Shown one piece after another: positions 17,451 to 26,558 of a stretch of DNA of 64,000 bases. The notes beneath the pieces are model-generated. The model ran no database searches. It saw only the letters and a list, made by a program, of their open reading frames with translations, and was not told the origin of the DNA. Both the position numbers and the translations under genes were made by a program. The DNA is from Limnohabitans sp. 2KL-17 (GTDB lineage Bacteria > Pseudomonadota > Gammaproteobacteria > Burkholderiales > Burkholderiaceae_C), in NCBI RefSeq assembly GCF_003063415.1, contig NZ_NESK01000005.1:1-64000 (forward strand), given 5' to 3'. The stretch's first letter is position 1, and every line of letters begins with the position of its first letter.

Positions 17451-18871
17451 TTGAACCAGATGAAACTCATGACCACAAACAAGGGCAACAAAATGCACCC
17501 TGACCAAAGCATGTAGCCAAAGAAGGTGGGCATCTTCACGCCACGGTCTTCGGCAATGGCCTTGACCATAAGATTGGGCGCATTGCCGATGTAAGTGTTA
17601 GCCCCCATGAACACGGCACCTGCCGAAATGGCCGCCAGCGTAGGTGCCAAGGTGGTCATCAGCACCTGAGGATCACCGCCAGCCGTGTTGAAGAAAACAA
17701 GGTAAGTGGGCGCGTTGTCCAGAAAAGAACTGAGCAGACCCGTGATCCAGAAATACATCATCACATCAGGGCTGCCGTCGGGCTGAGTCACAGCCGAAAC
17801 CACAGCGCCGAATGGCCCATTTACTCCCGCCTTGAGCATGGCGATAACGGGAATAATGGTTAGAAAAATGCCGGCAAAAAGTTTGGCAACCTCGGCCATG
17901 GGCGCCCATCCGAATTGATTGTCTTGGTGGACTTGGGCAGGAGTGATTTTGAGTGACAAGAACGTCAAGGCCACCAAGCCCAGATCGCGCAACACGCCTG
18001 GCAACCCCACCTCGGTTCCGTAAATATTGAAAGATACGGGAGATTTCCAAATCCCACTCATCAGCACCAACACCACCACGCCGGCCAGCAGGGCAAAGTT
18101 GACCCTGCCGTCAAAACCAATCTGCCTTGAATCGGGCGTGGGGTCAACGGGAATCAAATTTTCACGGCGGTGATAAAACCAGGAATCCAGGGCGAAAAAA
18201 ATCGCCAGCAAAGAGCCAATCAGGAACAGGCTCTCAGGAAAGATGTTCTTGACGGTCCAGAAAAAATCCACGCCCTTAAGGAAGCCCAAAAATAGGGGTG
18301 GATCGCCCAAAGGGGTCAATGAGCCACCCGCATTGGAAACAATGAAGATGAAAAACACCACCACATGGGCCACATGTTTGCGGTTGTCGTTGGCCCGGAT
18401 CAGCGGCCGAATCAACAACATGGAAGCCCCTGTGGTTCCCATGAAGCTGGCCAACACGGCACCGATGGCCAGGATGGCAGTGTTCAGGCCCGGGCTTCCA
18501 TGCAAATTTCCCCGGATGTAAATGCCACCCGATACTGTGTAAAGCGCTGTCAGCAAAATAATGAACGGGATGTATTCAGCCAACAACGCATGCACCAGGT
18601 TGACGCCCGCGATGCTGACACCAAATACCGCCGCAAATGGCAACAAGAAAGCCAATGACCAAGCCGCTGCCACCTTGCCATAGTGGTGGTGCCAGAAATG
18701 GGGCAACAACAGAGGCAGCAGCGCAATTGACAACAAAATACCTGCGAATGGGATGCCCCACAACGCCGTCAGCTCGGTTCCACCCAGGTCAGCTGCACGC
18801 GCCCAACCCGGCATAGCAACAAGCGCCAACACCCCCCCACGAATGACACTGCCCGGTGTTGATAACTTCAT
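17447..18871 (-). CDS. nhaD: Sodium/proton antiporter NhaD
   Basis: The 474-residue membrane protein belongs to the NhaD/ArsB ion-transporter superfamily and exchanges Na+ (or Li+) for H+. It has an N-terminal signal-like segment (MKLSTPGSVIRGG), 11 or more membrane helices, and typical NhaD blocks: SNAGGSLTPLGDPPLFLGFL and, near the C-terminus, FLDNAPTYLVFFN and FMGANTYIGNAPN. ATG 18871 is preferred over ATG 18895 because AGAGGGA precedes it. It heads a coupled run nhaD, reductase, rmuC, MFS. Confidence 0.9.
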   Translation of the reverse strand: MKLSTPGSVIRGGVLALVAMPGWARAADLGGTELTALWGIPFAGILLSIALLPLLLPHFWHHHYGKVAAAWSLAFLLPFAAVFGVSIAGVNLVHALLAEYIPFIILLTALYTVSGGIYIRGNLHGSPGLNTAILAIGAVLASFMGTTGASMLLIRPLIRANDNRKHVAHVVVFFIFIVSNAGGSLTPLGDPPLFLGFLKGVDFFWTVKNIFPESLFLIGSLLAIFFALDSWFYHRRENLIPVDPTPDSRQIGFDGRVNFALLAGVVVLVLMSGIWKSPVSFNIYGTEVGLPGVLRDLGLVALTFLSLKITPAQVHQDNQFGWAPMAEVAKLFAGIFLTIIPVIAMLKAGVNGPFGAVVSAVTQPDGSPDVMMYFWITGLLSSFLDNAPTYLVFFNTAGGDPQVLMTTLAPTLAAISAGAVFMGANTYIGNAPNLMVKAIAEDRGVKMPTFFGYMLWSGCILLPLFVVMSFIWFK

Positions 18872-18928
18872 CTGTTGTCCCTCTTGTTGTTTCATGGACC
18901 CGTATGGTACCGGCCCTTGAAGGCGTCA

Positions 18929-20113
18929 TCAGGCCATGGGGGAAATTTCGAAAACTTGCCGCAGATAGGCCAGATACTTTTCGTCGTCGCACATGCCCTT
19001 CCCAGGAGAATCAGACAATTTTGCCACTGGCTGGCCGTTGCAACGGGTCATCTTGATGACGATCTGCAAGGGCTCGTACCCCAAGTCATTGGTCAGGTTG
19101 GTGCCCACGCCAAAGGCCAGTTGGCAACGCCCCTGGAACTGCCCAAACAACTCGATGGTGCGGGGAATCGTCAGGCTGTCACTGAAGATAAGCGTCTTGG
19201 TTTTCGGGTCCACCCGATTTTGCTGGTAGTGGGCGATCATGCGCTCCCCCCAACTGAAGGGGTCACCACTGTCGTGGCGTGCGCCGTCAAACAACTTGCA
19301 AAAATACAAGTCAAAGTCCCGCAAGAAGGCATTGAAGCCATACACATCGCTCAAGGCAATGCCCAAATCGCCCCTGTATTCCTTGGCCCACGACTCAAAG
19401 GCAAACACTTGGCTATCGCGCAAACGAGGCCCCAGGGCCTGGGCTGCTTGCAAATACTCGTGGGCCATGGTGCCCAACGGGGTCAACCCCAATAAATAGG
19501 CATAATAGACATTGCTGGTGCCGGCAAATTGGCCATCGGGCCCGATGCCCAATCGGGCGGACAGGACGCGGAGAACCTCTTCGTGCCAAGCCCGAGAAAA
19601 ACGTCGGCGTGTGCCGTAATCGGCAATTTTGAGAGTCTCCAACCCAGGGGACTGTAATTGGGCGATTTTGGTGTCCAGACGACGACGGCCTTCCATCAAA
19701 TCGGGCACCTTCTGGGTGTTTCGAAAGTACACCTCATTGACGATCGCCAGCACCGGAATCTCGAAAAGGATGGTGTGCAACCAGGGGCCCTGTATGGTGA
19801 TGTCGATTTCGCCAGAGGGCAACGCCGTGACCTGGATGTACTTTTCGCTGAGCTTGAAAAGGTCCAAAAAATCGACAAAGTCACTTTTGATGAAGCGCAG
19901 CGAACGCAGATACTGCAATTCGCCTTCATTGAAGCTCAAGCTGCACAGTGAGCGGATTTCCTGCCGGATCTCGTTGACAAAAGGCGCCAAAGCCGAACCT
20001 GGATTGCGGCATTTGAATTTGTACTCCACCTGCGCGCCGGGAAACTGGTGCAGCACGACCTGCATCATGGTGAACTTGTAGAGGTCGGTGTCGAGCAGGC
20101 TGGTGATGATCAT
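18929..20113 (-). CDS. pncB: Nicotinate phosphoribosyltransferase
   Basis: PncB makes nicotinate mononucleotide from nicotinate and PRPP, the entry step of NAD salvage. The 394-residue protein begins with the family hallmark [20 protein letters not shown] and continues with [17 protein letters not shown] and the phosphate site region [12 protein letters not shown] near residue 320. Length matches E. coli PncB (400). ATG 20113 is used because the hallmark starts six residues later; upstream in-frame sequence lacks family character. It lies 77 bases after the livF-like gene on the same strand. Confidence 0.94.
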   Translation of the reverse strand: MIITSLLDTDLYKFTMMQVVLHQFPGAQVEYKFKCRNPGSALAPFVNEIRQEIRSLCSLSFNEGELQYLRSLRFIKSDFVDFLDLFKLSEKYIQVTALPSGEIDITIQGPWLHTILFEIPVLAIVNEVYFRNTQKVPDLMEGRRRLDTKIAQLQSPGLETLKIADYGTRRRFSRAWHEEVLRVLSARLGIGPDGQFAGTSNVYYAYLLGLTPLGTMAHEYLQAAQALGPRLRDSQVFAFESWAKEYRGDLGIALSDVYGFNAFLRDFDLYFCKLFDGARHDSGDPFSWGERMIAHYQQNRVDPKTKTLIFSDSLTIPRTIELFGQFQGRCQLAFGVGTNLTNDLGYEPLQIVIKMTRCNGQPVAKLSDSPGKGMCDDEKYLAYLRQVFEISPMA

Positions 20114-20190
20114 GGTTTTGTCTCTGGCGACTTGGGCCGCTCGGGGTTGTATGTCAGTGTATAGGATGCCTTGAGAGGGACATGACTGAC

Positions 20191-20880
20191 TCAATCCTCT
20201 GCTTGAAGGCGCCCGCTGGTCAGCACCAGTACCCGGTCCGCATGCGCGGCCAGAATGTCGTTTTGCTCAGCCACCAGCAAACTCATCCCCTCGCCACGCA
20301 GTTGCAAAAGCGCTTCCCGCAGGGCTTGCACCAAGACCGGGGCGATGCCTTCACAGGGCTCGTCCAGCAATAGCAGGCGTGGGCTTGTCATCAGCGTACG
20401 GGCGATGGCCAGCATTTGCTGTTCGCCGCCACTCATCTGGCTGGCGGGTCGGCTGAGCATTTGGCCCAGTCCCGGGAAAAGGGCCAGCACTCGGTCAAAT
20501 TGATGCGCCATGGCGGCTTTGGACTCTGCACGCGCCGCGATCCACAGGTTTTCTTGCACTGAAAGCCCACTGAACAAGCGACGGTCTTCTGCCACAAAGC
20601 CCAAACCAGCTTTAGCCCGGCGATGGGCAGGCCAGCCGTCGATGCGCTGCCCTGCCCACTCGATCTGGCCAGTGGCCCTTGGGCCAATACCCATCAGCGA
20701 CTGGAGCAAACTGGACTTGCCGGCGCCATTCAGGCCTTGTAAGACCACCAATTCACCCGCATTCACGACCAGCGAAACATCGAACAAGGCTTGTGCCTGA
20801 ACGTACCAGGCGTTCAACTGCTTCACATCAAGCCGGGTGTCAGACACACGTGCCTTCTGTTGCTGATGCATGGGGGTCAT
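20191..20880 (-). CDS. Branched-chain amino acid type ABC transporter ATP-binding protein (LivF-like)
   Basis: The 229-residue ATPase is the LivF-type partner of a HAAT-family importer. Walker A is GLNGAGKSS, the signature is [15 protein letters not shown], and Walker B is LLLLDEP. The phrase [18 protein letters not shown] is the LivF variant of the Q-loop region. The start lies inside the upstream livG-like gene (ATG 20880 or 20871), giving a 41- or 32-base overlap. Substrate could be branched-chain amino acids, urea, amides or another small solute; the solute-binding protein is not in the locus. Confidence 0.88.
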   Translation of the reverse strand: MTPMHQQQKARVSDTRLDVKQLNAWYVQAQALFDVSLVVNAGELVVLQGLNGAGKSSLLQSLMGIGPRATGQIEWAGQRIDGWPAHRRAKAGLGFVAEDRRLFSGLSVQENLWIAARAESKAAMAHQFDRVLALFPGLGQMLSRPASQMSGGEQQMLAIARTLMTSPRLLLLDEPCEGIAPVLVQALREALLQLRGEGMSLLVAEQNDILAAHADRVLVLTSGRLQAED

Positions 20881-21676
20881 TCTGATTGGCCACCTTGGGG
20901 GCGTTGAAATCCAAGCCCAGATAATTTTGCCGAACCAGAGGGTCTTGTGCCACATCAGAAGGCAAGCCATCAGCGACCAAGCGGCCTTGCATCAGCACCA
21001 GGACACGATCGGCAACACCAAACACGGCGTCCATGTTGTGTTCGGTATAAAGCACAGTGACGCCGCCCGCAGCCACTTGCCGCACCAGCGCCATCATGTC
21101 GGAACGCTCTTGCTCAGCCAAGCCAGCAGCGGGCTCGTCCAACAACAACAACGAAGGCCCGGTTTCAGGCAAACCGGCCAGAGCCATGGCCAGCTCCAGA
21201 CGTTTTTTGGCACCATACGGCAACTCGGCTACGGTGGCATGAGCCAAGGCTTGCAAGCCTACTTGCGCTGCCAACTGCAGTGACCGTTCGGGCTGGCGCT
21301 GGTTCAGCCGGTCCCACCAAGACAAGGGTGTGGCATCGCGCAGCACCAACTGGATGTTTTGCAACACGGTCAGCGCTTCAAAAGTCTGGGCCACCTGAAA
21401 AGTTCGGGCGACGCCACGGCGCTGACGCTCGGCAGGCGTTTGGCCCAGCAAGGGCTGGCCTTGCCAGAACACCTCGCCCGCTGTGGGTTTTTGTTGCCCG
21501 GCCAGGCAAGCAAAACAGGTGGATTTACCCGCCCCGTTCGGGCCAATCAAAGCCACGCAATGACCTGACTGAACCTCAAAACTCACCTCATCCAGTGCAC
21601 GCACGCCCCCAAAATGCTTGCTCAGGCCAATCGCCTGCAAGAGTGCCTGCCCCCCGGAATTCACCAGCTGCTTCAT
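20840..21676 (-). CDS. Branched-chain amino acid type ABC transporter ATP-binding protein (LivG-like)
   Basis: The 278-residue ATPase is the LivG-type subunit. Walker A is GPNGAGKST (about residues 45-53); the family segment GVARTFQVAQTFEALTVLQN follows; the signature is the LivG-style degenerate LPYGAKKRLELAMAL; Walker B is LLLLDEPAAGL. The start overlaps the permease stop by four bases, and the stop lies inside livF, so all three genes are coupled. The C-terminal 20 residues after the usual end are unconserved. Confidence 0.9.
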   Translation of the reverse strand: MKQLVNSGGQALLQAIGLSKHFGGVRALDEVSFEVQSGHCVALIGPNGAGKSTCFACLAGQQKPTAGEVFWQGQPLLGQTPAERQRRGVARTFQVAQTFEALTVLQNIQLVLRDATPLSWWDRLNQRQPERSLQLAAQVGLQALAHATVAELPYGAKKRLELAMALAGLPETGPSLLLLDEPAAGLAEQERSDMMALVRQVAAGGVTVLYTEHNMDAVFGVADRVLVLMQGRLVADGLPSDVAQDPLVRQNYLGLDFNAPKVANQNDPHASATEGTCV

Positions 21677-23544
21677 GCTTTAGGCCCTTGTGGCGAACGC
21701 ACATGCGCTAGCCACAGCTGCACACCGCCCAGCACGCCGCTGGGGGCCAGCAACATGACGGCCATGATCAGCAAACCCAAAACGCCGCGCCAATAGTCAA
21801 GGCCCTGGCCCAGCTCGGCGCCACCCCACACCAACAGGGCACTGCCGACAGCTGAGCCCCACAGTTGGTGCACGCCACCCAGCAATATGACCAATAAAGC
21901 ATCGACCGACATGGCCACCGAAGCCACCGATGGAAAGACAGCGCCTTTGAATGAAGCCCATAAACCACCGGCCAAACCCGCCAAGGTGGCGCTGCCCACA
22001 AACACCTGATAGCGCAAAGCCTGAACGGGTAAACCGCTGGCCGCCGCACGCAAGGGCGCATCGCGCAAAGCCTGCAAGGCCGCCCCACGGCCAGAGTTTG
22101 CCACCCTGGCCATGACCACCAGCGACAGCAGCAAAAAGCCGCACAACACAGCATCTGCCAAGGGTCGCCATTCGGGCGCGATCAGTCGCAGCCCAATCAA
22201 GCCGTTGTCTCCGCCCGTGAGTCCCACCCATTGCGTGGCGCCCGCCCAGACCATTTGCGCGAGCGCCAAAGAAAGCATGGCCAGGTAAACGCCGCTGCTG
22301 CGCACCACCAAGGCCCCAAACACCAACGCCACGGTCAGCGCCAGCACCGTTCCTGCTGTCAGCGCCACGAACAAGCCAGCCCCCGCGTTCAAGTGGGCCA
22401 AGGCTGCGCCATAGGCGCCCAATGCAAAAAAGGCCGCATGTCCAAAGCTGACCAGCCCACCCAAGGCCATCATCCACTGAAGGCTCAAGCCAAACAACAT
22501 CATCACCATCACGTCTTCAACCAGGCTTCGCCCATAGTCGCCTTGACGCCAGGCCAGCAACGACAAGCCCAAAAACACGAATACAAACAAGGCCCTGCCT
22601 GCCTGGCCCACCGGCCAAAGCGAGAAAACCGGCACGCTTTCTCGTTGCTCAGCATGGACTGCAGCCCCCGCTAGGCCTTGAGGTCGCCAGACCAGCACAG
22701 CAGTCATGGTCAAAAACACCAGGACCAATGTCGCTTGCGGAAAGAAACTCAGGCCCAACGCGTGGATCAAGCCAATCAGCAAGGCCGCCACAAAAGCACC
22801 GCCGATGCTGCCCAGCCCGCCAGTGACCACAACCACAAAGGTCTCCACCACCATATTCACATCCATCTGCAAGTGGGCAGGTTCACGCGGCAATTGCAAC
22901 GCCCCTGCCAATCCGGCCAGGCCGCAGCCAAGCATGACCACCCCCAGCATCAGCGGCGCAGGATTCACGCCCAACGCATCCAGCATGTCACGGTCTTGCG
23001 TGGCGGCCTTGACACGCTGGCCCCACAGGGTGCGCGTGAGCAACAGGTGAAGAACCAGCCAGACCAGTGGGCCCAAAACAAGGGTGAACAGTTGCCAAGT
23101 CGGGAAAAATGACTCACCTAAGGCCATAGCGCCCTTGAGGCCAGGAAAACGTGGGGCAAAAACCTCCTCAGGCCCGAAGTACCAGCGCATGGCGTCGTGC
23201 AGCGCCAGCGTCAGCCCGAAAGTGGCCACCAATTGGTACAGCTGAGGGGCTTGCCGCATACGCTTGAAAAGCAACACCTCGGTGATGGCGCCCAACATGG
23301 CAGCCAGGCCAGCCCCCATGAGCATTGCAGCGGCGTAGCCGAAAGCGGAATCACCCCAGGCGGGCCACCAGTTGGTGACGGCGTGTGCCGCCCACAAAGC
23401 ACCCAGCATGAAAAAACTGCCATGGGCAAAATTAACAATCCGGGTGACGCCAAAGATCAGCGTCAGCCCGGAAGCCATCAAAAACAAGGTGGTGGCATGG
23501 CTCAGCCCATTGAGCAGTTGCAACGCCAGAGCATCGAATCCCAA
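21673..23544 (-). CDS. Fused LivH-LivM ABC transporter permease
   Basis: This 623-residue membrane protein joins both permeases of a branched-chain amino acid type importer. Residues 1 to about 290 are LivH-like (GLTLIFGVTRIVNFAHGSFF; VVVVTGGLGSIGGAFVAALLIG). After a short linker near residue 295 the LivM-like half follows (GLSLQWMMALGGLVSFGHAAFFALGAYGAA; DAPLRAAASGLPV). Fusions are known but less common than separate genes. It heads the permease-livG-livF set; the upstream gene is a nitroreductase, and no periplasmic binding protein is nearby, which is unusual because the family needs one. Confidence 0.9.
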   Translation of the reverse strand: MGFDALALQLLNGLSHATTLFLMASGLTLIFGVTRIVNFAHGSFFMLGALWAAHAVTNWWPAWGDSAFGYAAAMLMGAGLAAMLGAITEVLLFKRMRQAPQLYQLVATFGLTLALHDAMRWYFGPEEVFAPRFPGLKGAMALGESFFPTWQLFTLVLGPLVWLVLHLLLTRTLWGQRVKAATQDRDMLDALGVNPAPLMLGVVMLGCGLAGLAGALQLPREPAHLQMDVNMVVETFVVVVTGGLGSIGGAFVAALLIGLIHALGLSFFPQATLVLVFLTMTAVLVWRPQGLAGAAVHAEQRESVPVFSLWPVGQAGRALFVFVFLGLSLLAWRQGDYGRSLVEDVMVMMLFGLSLQWMMALGGLVSFGHAAFFALGAYGAALAHLNAGAGLFVALTAGTVLALTVALVFGALVVRSSGVYLAMLSLALAQMVWAGATQWVGLTGGDNGLIGLRLIAPEWRPLADAVLCGFLLLSLVVMARVANSGRGAALQALRDAPLRAAASGLPVQALRYQVFVGSATLAGLAGGLWASFKGAVFPSVASVAMSVDALLVILLGGVHQLWGSAVGSALLVWGGAELGQGLDYWRGVLGLLIMAVMLLAPSGVLGGVQLWLAHVRSPQGPKA

Positions 23545-23569
23545 AGCAAGACCTTGCGGGGAAGATGAA

Positions 23570-24307
23570 TCAATCCACCCAGTGGGTGAAATCTTGCGCC
23601 TGAACGCGAGTCGTCTCGAAGGTGTTCACCGTTGCCGACTCGTCGGCATAGCCCAGCGACATTCCGCACACCACCATTTCGGACTCACCTGCTCCCACGA
23701 GGGGCAAGATGATCTTGGCAAAACCATTCCATGCCGCTTGTGGACAGGTGTGCAGGCCGCGCGAGCGTGCCGCGATCATCAGAGACTGCAGGAACATGCC
23801 GTAATCCAGCAAGCTGCCCCGTCCCAGCACTTTGTCGATGGTGAAGATCAGGCCCACGGGGGCATCAAAGAATCGGAAGTTCTTTTGGTGCTGTTCATGC
23901 ATCCGCCCTTTGTCGCCCTTACCAATGCCCAGCACACCATACAGGCCGAAACCACACTCGCGGCGGCGGTCAATGTAGGGGCTGACCCATTTTTCAGGGT
24001 AATAGTCATATGACTCGGTGTATTCAGCAGCCAGCGCCGGGTTGGCGCTGATGGCATCGTGCGCAGCACAGGTTTTGGCCACAAGTTCATCGCGCTTGGC
24101 GCCTTGGAGCACATAAACCTTCCAGGGCTGGGTATTGGTACCGCTGGGCGCCCGGGCGGCCAGTTCCAGCACCTCTTGCAGCACGCTGCGGTCCACCGCC
24201 CGGGGTAAATAGGCGCGTGTGGAAAAACGGCTGAGGATGGCGGCGTCCACACTGGCGGGGTCGTTCACGCGGGTGCTGACTTGCTGGCCGATCGGCGAAA
24301 TGCTCAT
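23570..24307 (-). CDS. Nitroreductase-family FMN oxidoreductase
   Basis: The 245-residue protein is an FMN-dependent NAD(P)H oxidoreductase of the nitroreductase family. The N-terminal FMN-binding pattern RFSTRAYLPR and LAARAPSGTNTQPWKVYVL are clear, as is the C-terminal GLHTCPQAAW and MSLGYADESATVN segment. Natural substrates of such enzymes vary (quinones, flavins, nitro compounds, enones). Its ATG overlaps the stop of the thioesterase gene by four bases, which links it to the deacetylase-thioesterase operon. Confidence 0.85.
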   Translation of the reverse strand: MSISPIGQQVSTRVNDPASVDAAILSRFSTRAYLPRAVDRSVLQEVLELAARAPSGTNTQPWKVYVLQGAKRDELVAKTCAAHDAISANPALAAEYTESYDYYPEKWVSPYIDRRRECGFGLYGVLGIGKGDKGRMHEQHQKNFRFFDAPVGLIFTIDKVLGRGSLLDYGMFLQSLMIAARSRGLHTCPQAAWNGFAKIILPLVGAGESEMVVCGMSLGYADESATVNTFETTRVQAQDFTHWVD

Positions 24308-24756
24308 GTCAATGTCTCCAGAAATGTTTTGAATGCGCTGGGCAATGGCACGGGACGACGGGTTTTGCGGTCCACGTAAACATGCACAAAGTGCCCGCGG
24401 GCGGCGGTCTTGTCATCGCCTTGTGCGAACAGGCCCACTTCGTAACGGACGCTCGACGTGCCCAGTTTGGCCACTCGAATGCCCGCATCGATGGTTTGGG
24501 GGAAGGCCAGCGGTACGAAATAAAAGCACTGGGTTTCCACCACCAGGCCGATGGTTGAGCCTGCATGAATGTCGAGCACACCCTGCTCAATCAATGTGGC
24601 GTTCACGGCGGTGTCGAACCAACTGTAATAGACCACGTTGTTGACATGGCCGTAAACATCGTTGTCCATCCAGCGCGTGCCGATGGCTCGGAACACCTTG
24701 TAACTGCTGCGCAAGTCGGCTTGGGGTTTTTCGGGGGGCTTGGCGGGTGTGTTCAT
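24304..24756 (-). CDS. Hotdog-fold acyl-CoA thioesterase
   Basis: The 150-residue protein has a single hotdog domain of the 4-hydroxybenzoyl-CoA thioesterase/YbgC/FadM type. TRWMDNDVYGHVNNVVYYSWFD holds the catalytic Asp and the helix, and VVETQCFYFVPLAFPQ the central strand. Such enzymes hydrolyse acyl-CoA thioesters. ATG 24756 overlaps the deacetylase stop in an ATGA; longer in-frame extensions upstream only read through the deacetylase gene in another frame. The substrate is unknown. Confidence 0.83.
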   Translation of the reverse strand: MNTPAKPPEKPQADLRSSYKVFRAIGTRWMDNDVYGHVNNVVYYSWFDTAVNATLIEQGVLDIHAGSTIGLVVETQCFYFVPLAFPQTIDAGIRVAKLGTSSVRYEVGLFAQGDDKTAARGHFVHVYVDRKTRRPVPLPSAFKTFLETLT

Positions 24757-25682
24757 CGCTTGAGATTGTGCCAGCGTTGCCAGTAGCCCAAAGCCACGGT
24801 CCAGGTCTGCATTTGCACCTGAACCGTGGTCTCGATGTCGTGGCCATAACCGCCACCCATGCACAGCACAACGGGCAACTTCCGTTGCCAGGCCCAATCC
24901 ATGACAGTCCTGTCGCGGGCCTGCATGCCATCTTGCGTCAGCTTCAGTCGACCCAGGCGGTCGCACTCGTGAGGGTCGGCACCGGCCAGATAAATCACAA
25001 GATGCGGATCGAACCTGTCTTCCAAGCTTTGCAAAGCCTGGTGAAGCGCGGCCAGATAAGGCTCATCTTTGCAGCCATCGGGCAAGCCCACATCGAGGTC
25101 GCTGGGCTCCTTGCGAAACGGAAAATTTTTCTCGCCATGCAACGACAGGGTAAAAACGCTCGGGTCTTTGGCAAATATATGCGCCGTTCCGTTGCCCTGG
25201 TGCACGTCCAGGTCGATCACGGCCACATTCAATTTGCGCCGATCATGCCGCCAGGCCTCGGCTTGCATCAGGCGAGCCGTGACGGCGATGTCATTGAAAA
25301 CACAAAAGCCGCCACCTTTGTGGGCATAAGCGTGGTGCGTGCCCCCAGCCAGATTACCAGCCACACCCTGCACCAACGCATCGCGGGCAGCAGCCACAGT
25401 GGCACCCACCGATCTGCGGGCACGCTCGGCCATGGCCAGACTCCAGGGGAAACCGATCTCACGTTGCAAGGCAGCATCCAGTCCCCCTGTGCTCACGCCT
25501 TGGATATATGCGGGTGTGTGAACCAACGCCAACTCGCCATTGCTGGCTGCAGGCGCTTTGCACATCTTCACCCCGGGCAGTTCACCGGTCAAACGGTCAC
25601 GCAATCGGCTGTACTTGCGCATCGGAAAACGGTGACCTTCGGGCAAAGGCAATACAAAGTGATCGGCGTAATAGGCGTGCAT
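24753..25682 (-). CDS. Histone deacetylase-family amidohydrolase
   Basis: The 309-residue zinc hydrolase belongs to the HDAC/acetylpolyamine amidohydrolase/AcuC superfamily. The active-site blocks are GGTHHA (about residues 113-118, the His dyad), DLDVHQGNGT (Asp and His zinc ligands) and AGADPHECDRLG (second Asp ligand). The closest style is the short class IV (HDAC11-like) group, some members of which remove long acyl chains rather than acetyl. Bacterial substrates include acetylpolyamines and acetyl-lysine proteins. It is the first gene of a three-gene run with a thioesterase and nitroreductase, each overlapping by four bases. Confidence 0.88.
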   Translation of the reverse strand: MHAYYADHFVLPLPEGHRFPMRKYSRLRDRLTGELPGVKMCKAPAASNGELALVHTPAYIQGVSTGGLDAALQREIGFPWSLAMAERARRSVGATVAAARDALVQGVAGNLAGGTHHAYAHKGGGFCVFNDIAVTARLMQAEAWRHDRRKLNVAVIDLDVHQGNGTAHIFAKDPSVFTLSLHGEKNFPFRKEPSDLDVGLPDGCKDEPYLAALHQALQSLEDRFDPHLVIYLAGADPHECDRLGRLKLTQDGMQARDRTVMDWAWQRKLPVVLCMGGGYGHDIETTVQVQMQTWTVALGYWQRWHNLKR

Positions 25683-25787
25683 GAGTCGGTCTGGAATTTG
25701 ATGAATTCTAGAAAACCCTCTCTAAACTGAGCAGAGTGGCCTTCAATCCCCTTGTAATGCCTCGTAGAGACCCTAAAATTCAAACCA

Positions 25788-25802
25788 TGCTGCACTGCAA
25801 CA
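25788..25802 (+). promoter_or_regulatory. Candidate PhaR-type operator upstream of the phasin
   Basis: TGCTGCACTGCAACA lies 75 bases before the phasin start. PhaR repressors of PHA granule genes bind TGC/GCA-rich near-palindromes of this kind in relatives. The match is by eye only and no PhaR gene is in the window. Confidence 0.35.
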
Positions 25803-25876
25803 ATGTTGTAAGGCCCCGGCCAGTTACGGCGCAGTCTTCCTTAAACCACACTTTATTTTTTGATCTGGAGATTCTC

Positions 25877-26410
25877 ATGATGACCGCTGAACAAATCGTC
25901 GCCTCACACAAAGCCAATGTTGAAACCCTGTTTGGCCTGACCGCCAAAGCCTTCGAAGGCGTTGAAAAGTTGGTTGAACTGAACCTGAGCGCTGCAAAAG
26001 CCGCTTTGGACGAGTCTGCCAACAGCACCCAGGCAGTCCTGAGCGTGAAAGACGCCCAAGACCTGGTGGCCATGCAAGCCAATCTGTTCCAGCCCTTGGC
26101 TGAAAAGACTGCTGCTTACAGCCGTCATTTGTATGACATCGCATCGGGTACCACGGGTGAATTCACCAAGGCCCTCGAAGTCCAGGCCGCAGCCGCCCAA
26201 AAGCAATTCGCCACATTGGTGGACAGTGCCGCCCAAAACGCACCTGCCGGTTCCGAGCAAGCTGTCGCCATGATGAAAGGCGCTGTCACCGCTGCCAACA
26301 GCGCATTCGAATCCGTGCAAAAAGCCGTCAAGCAAGCCACCGATCTGGCCGAATCCAATCTGGCTTCTGTGGCACAGACAGCCGCCCCTAAAGCTGGCAA
26401 GAAAAAGTAA
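25877..26410 (+). CDS. phaP: Phasin family protein (PHA granule associated)
   Basis: Phasins coat polyhydroxyalkanoate granules and set their size and number. The 177-residue protein is all-helical and alanine-rich, with a Phasin_2 pattern: [20 protein letters not shown], then [14 protein letters not shown] and a Lys-rich end (KAGKKK). Length and composition match PhaP1 of Burkholderiales. GGAG precedes the ATG at 25877. A strong terminator follows at 26505, so it is a single-gene transcript, as expected for an abundant granule protein. Confidence 0.9.
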   Translation: MMTAEQIVASHKANVETLFGLTAKAFEGVEKLVELNLSAAKAALDESANSTQAVLSVKDAQDLVAMQANLFQPLAEKTAAYSRHLYDIASGTTGEFTKALEVQAAAAQKQFATLVDSAAQNAPAGSEQAVAMMKGAVTAANSAFESVQKAVKQATDLAESNLASVAQTAAPKAGKKK

Positions 26411-26504
26411 TTTCAAAATCGTCAGGTCTTTAAGCTACCTGATCTTATTGCAAGTTGTCTCCTCGGATCTCTTTGAATTTCATCTGGGAAACAGGGATCC
26501 CTTG

Positions 26505-26534
26505 AGGGCTGATCGCAAGATCAGCCCTTTTTTT
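26505..26534 (+). terminator. Rho-independent terminator of the phasin gene
   Basis: A perfect 10-base-pair hairpin (AGGGCTGATC / GATCAGCCCT, GCAA loop) is followed by seven T. It lies about 95 bases after the phasin stop and before the convergent patatin gene. Confidence 0.95.
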
Positions 26535-26558
26535 GCACTCGACTTTGTTCTCCGTGTG

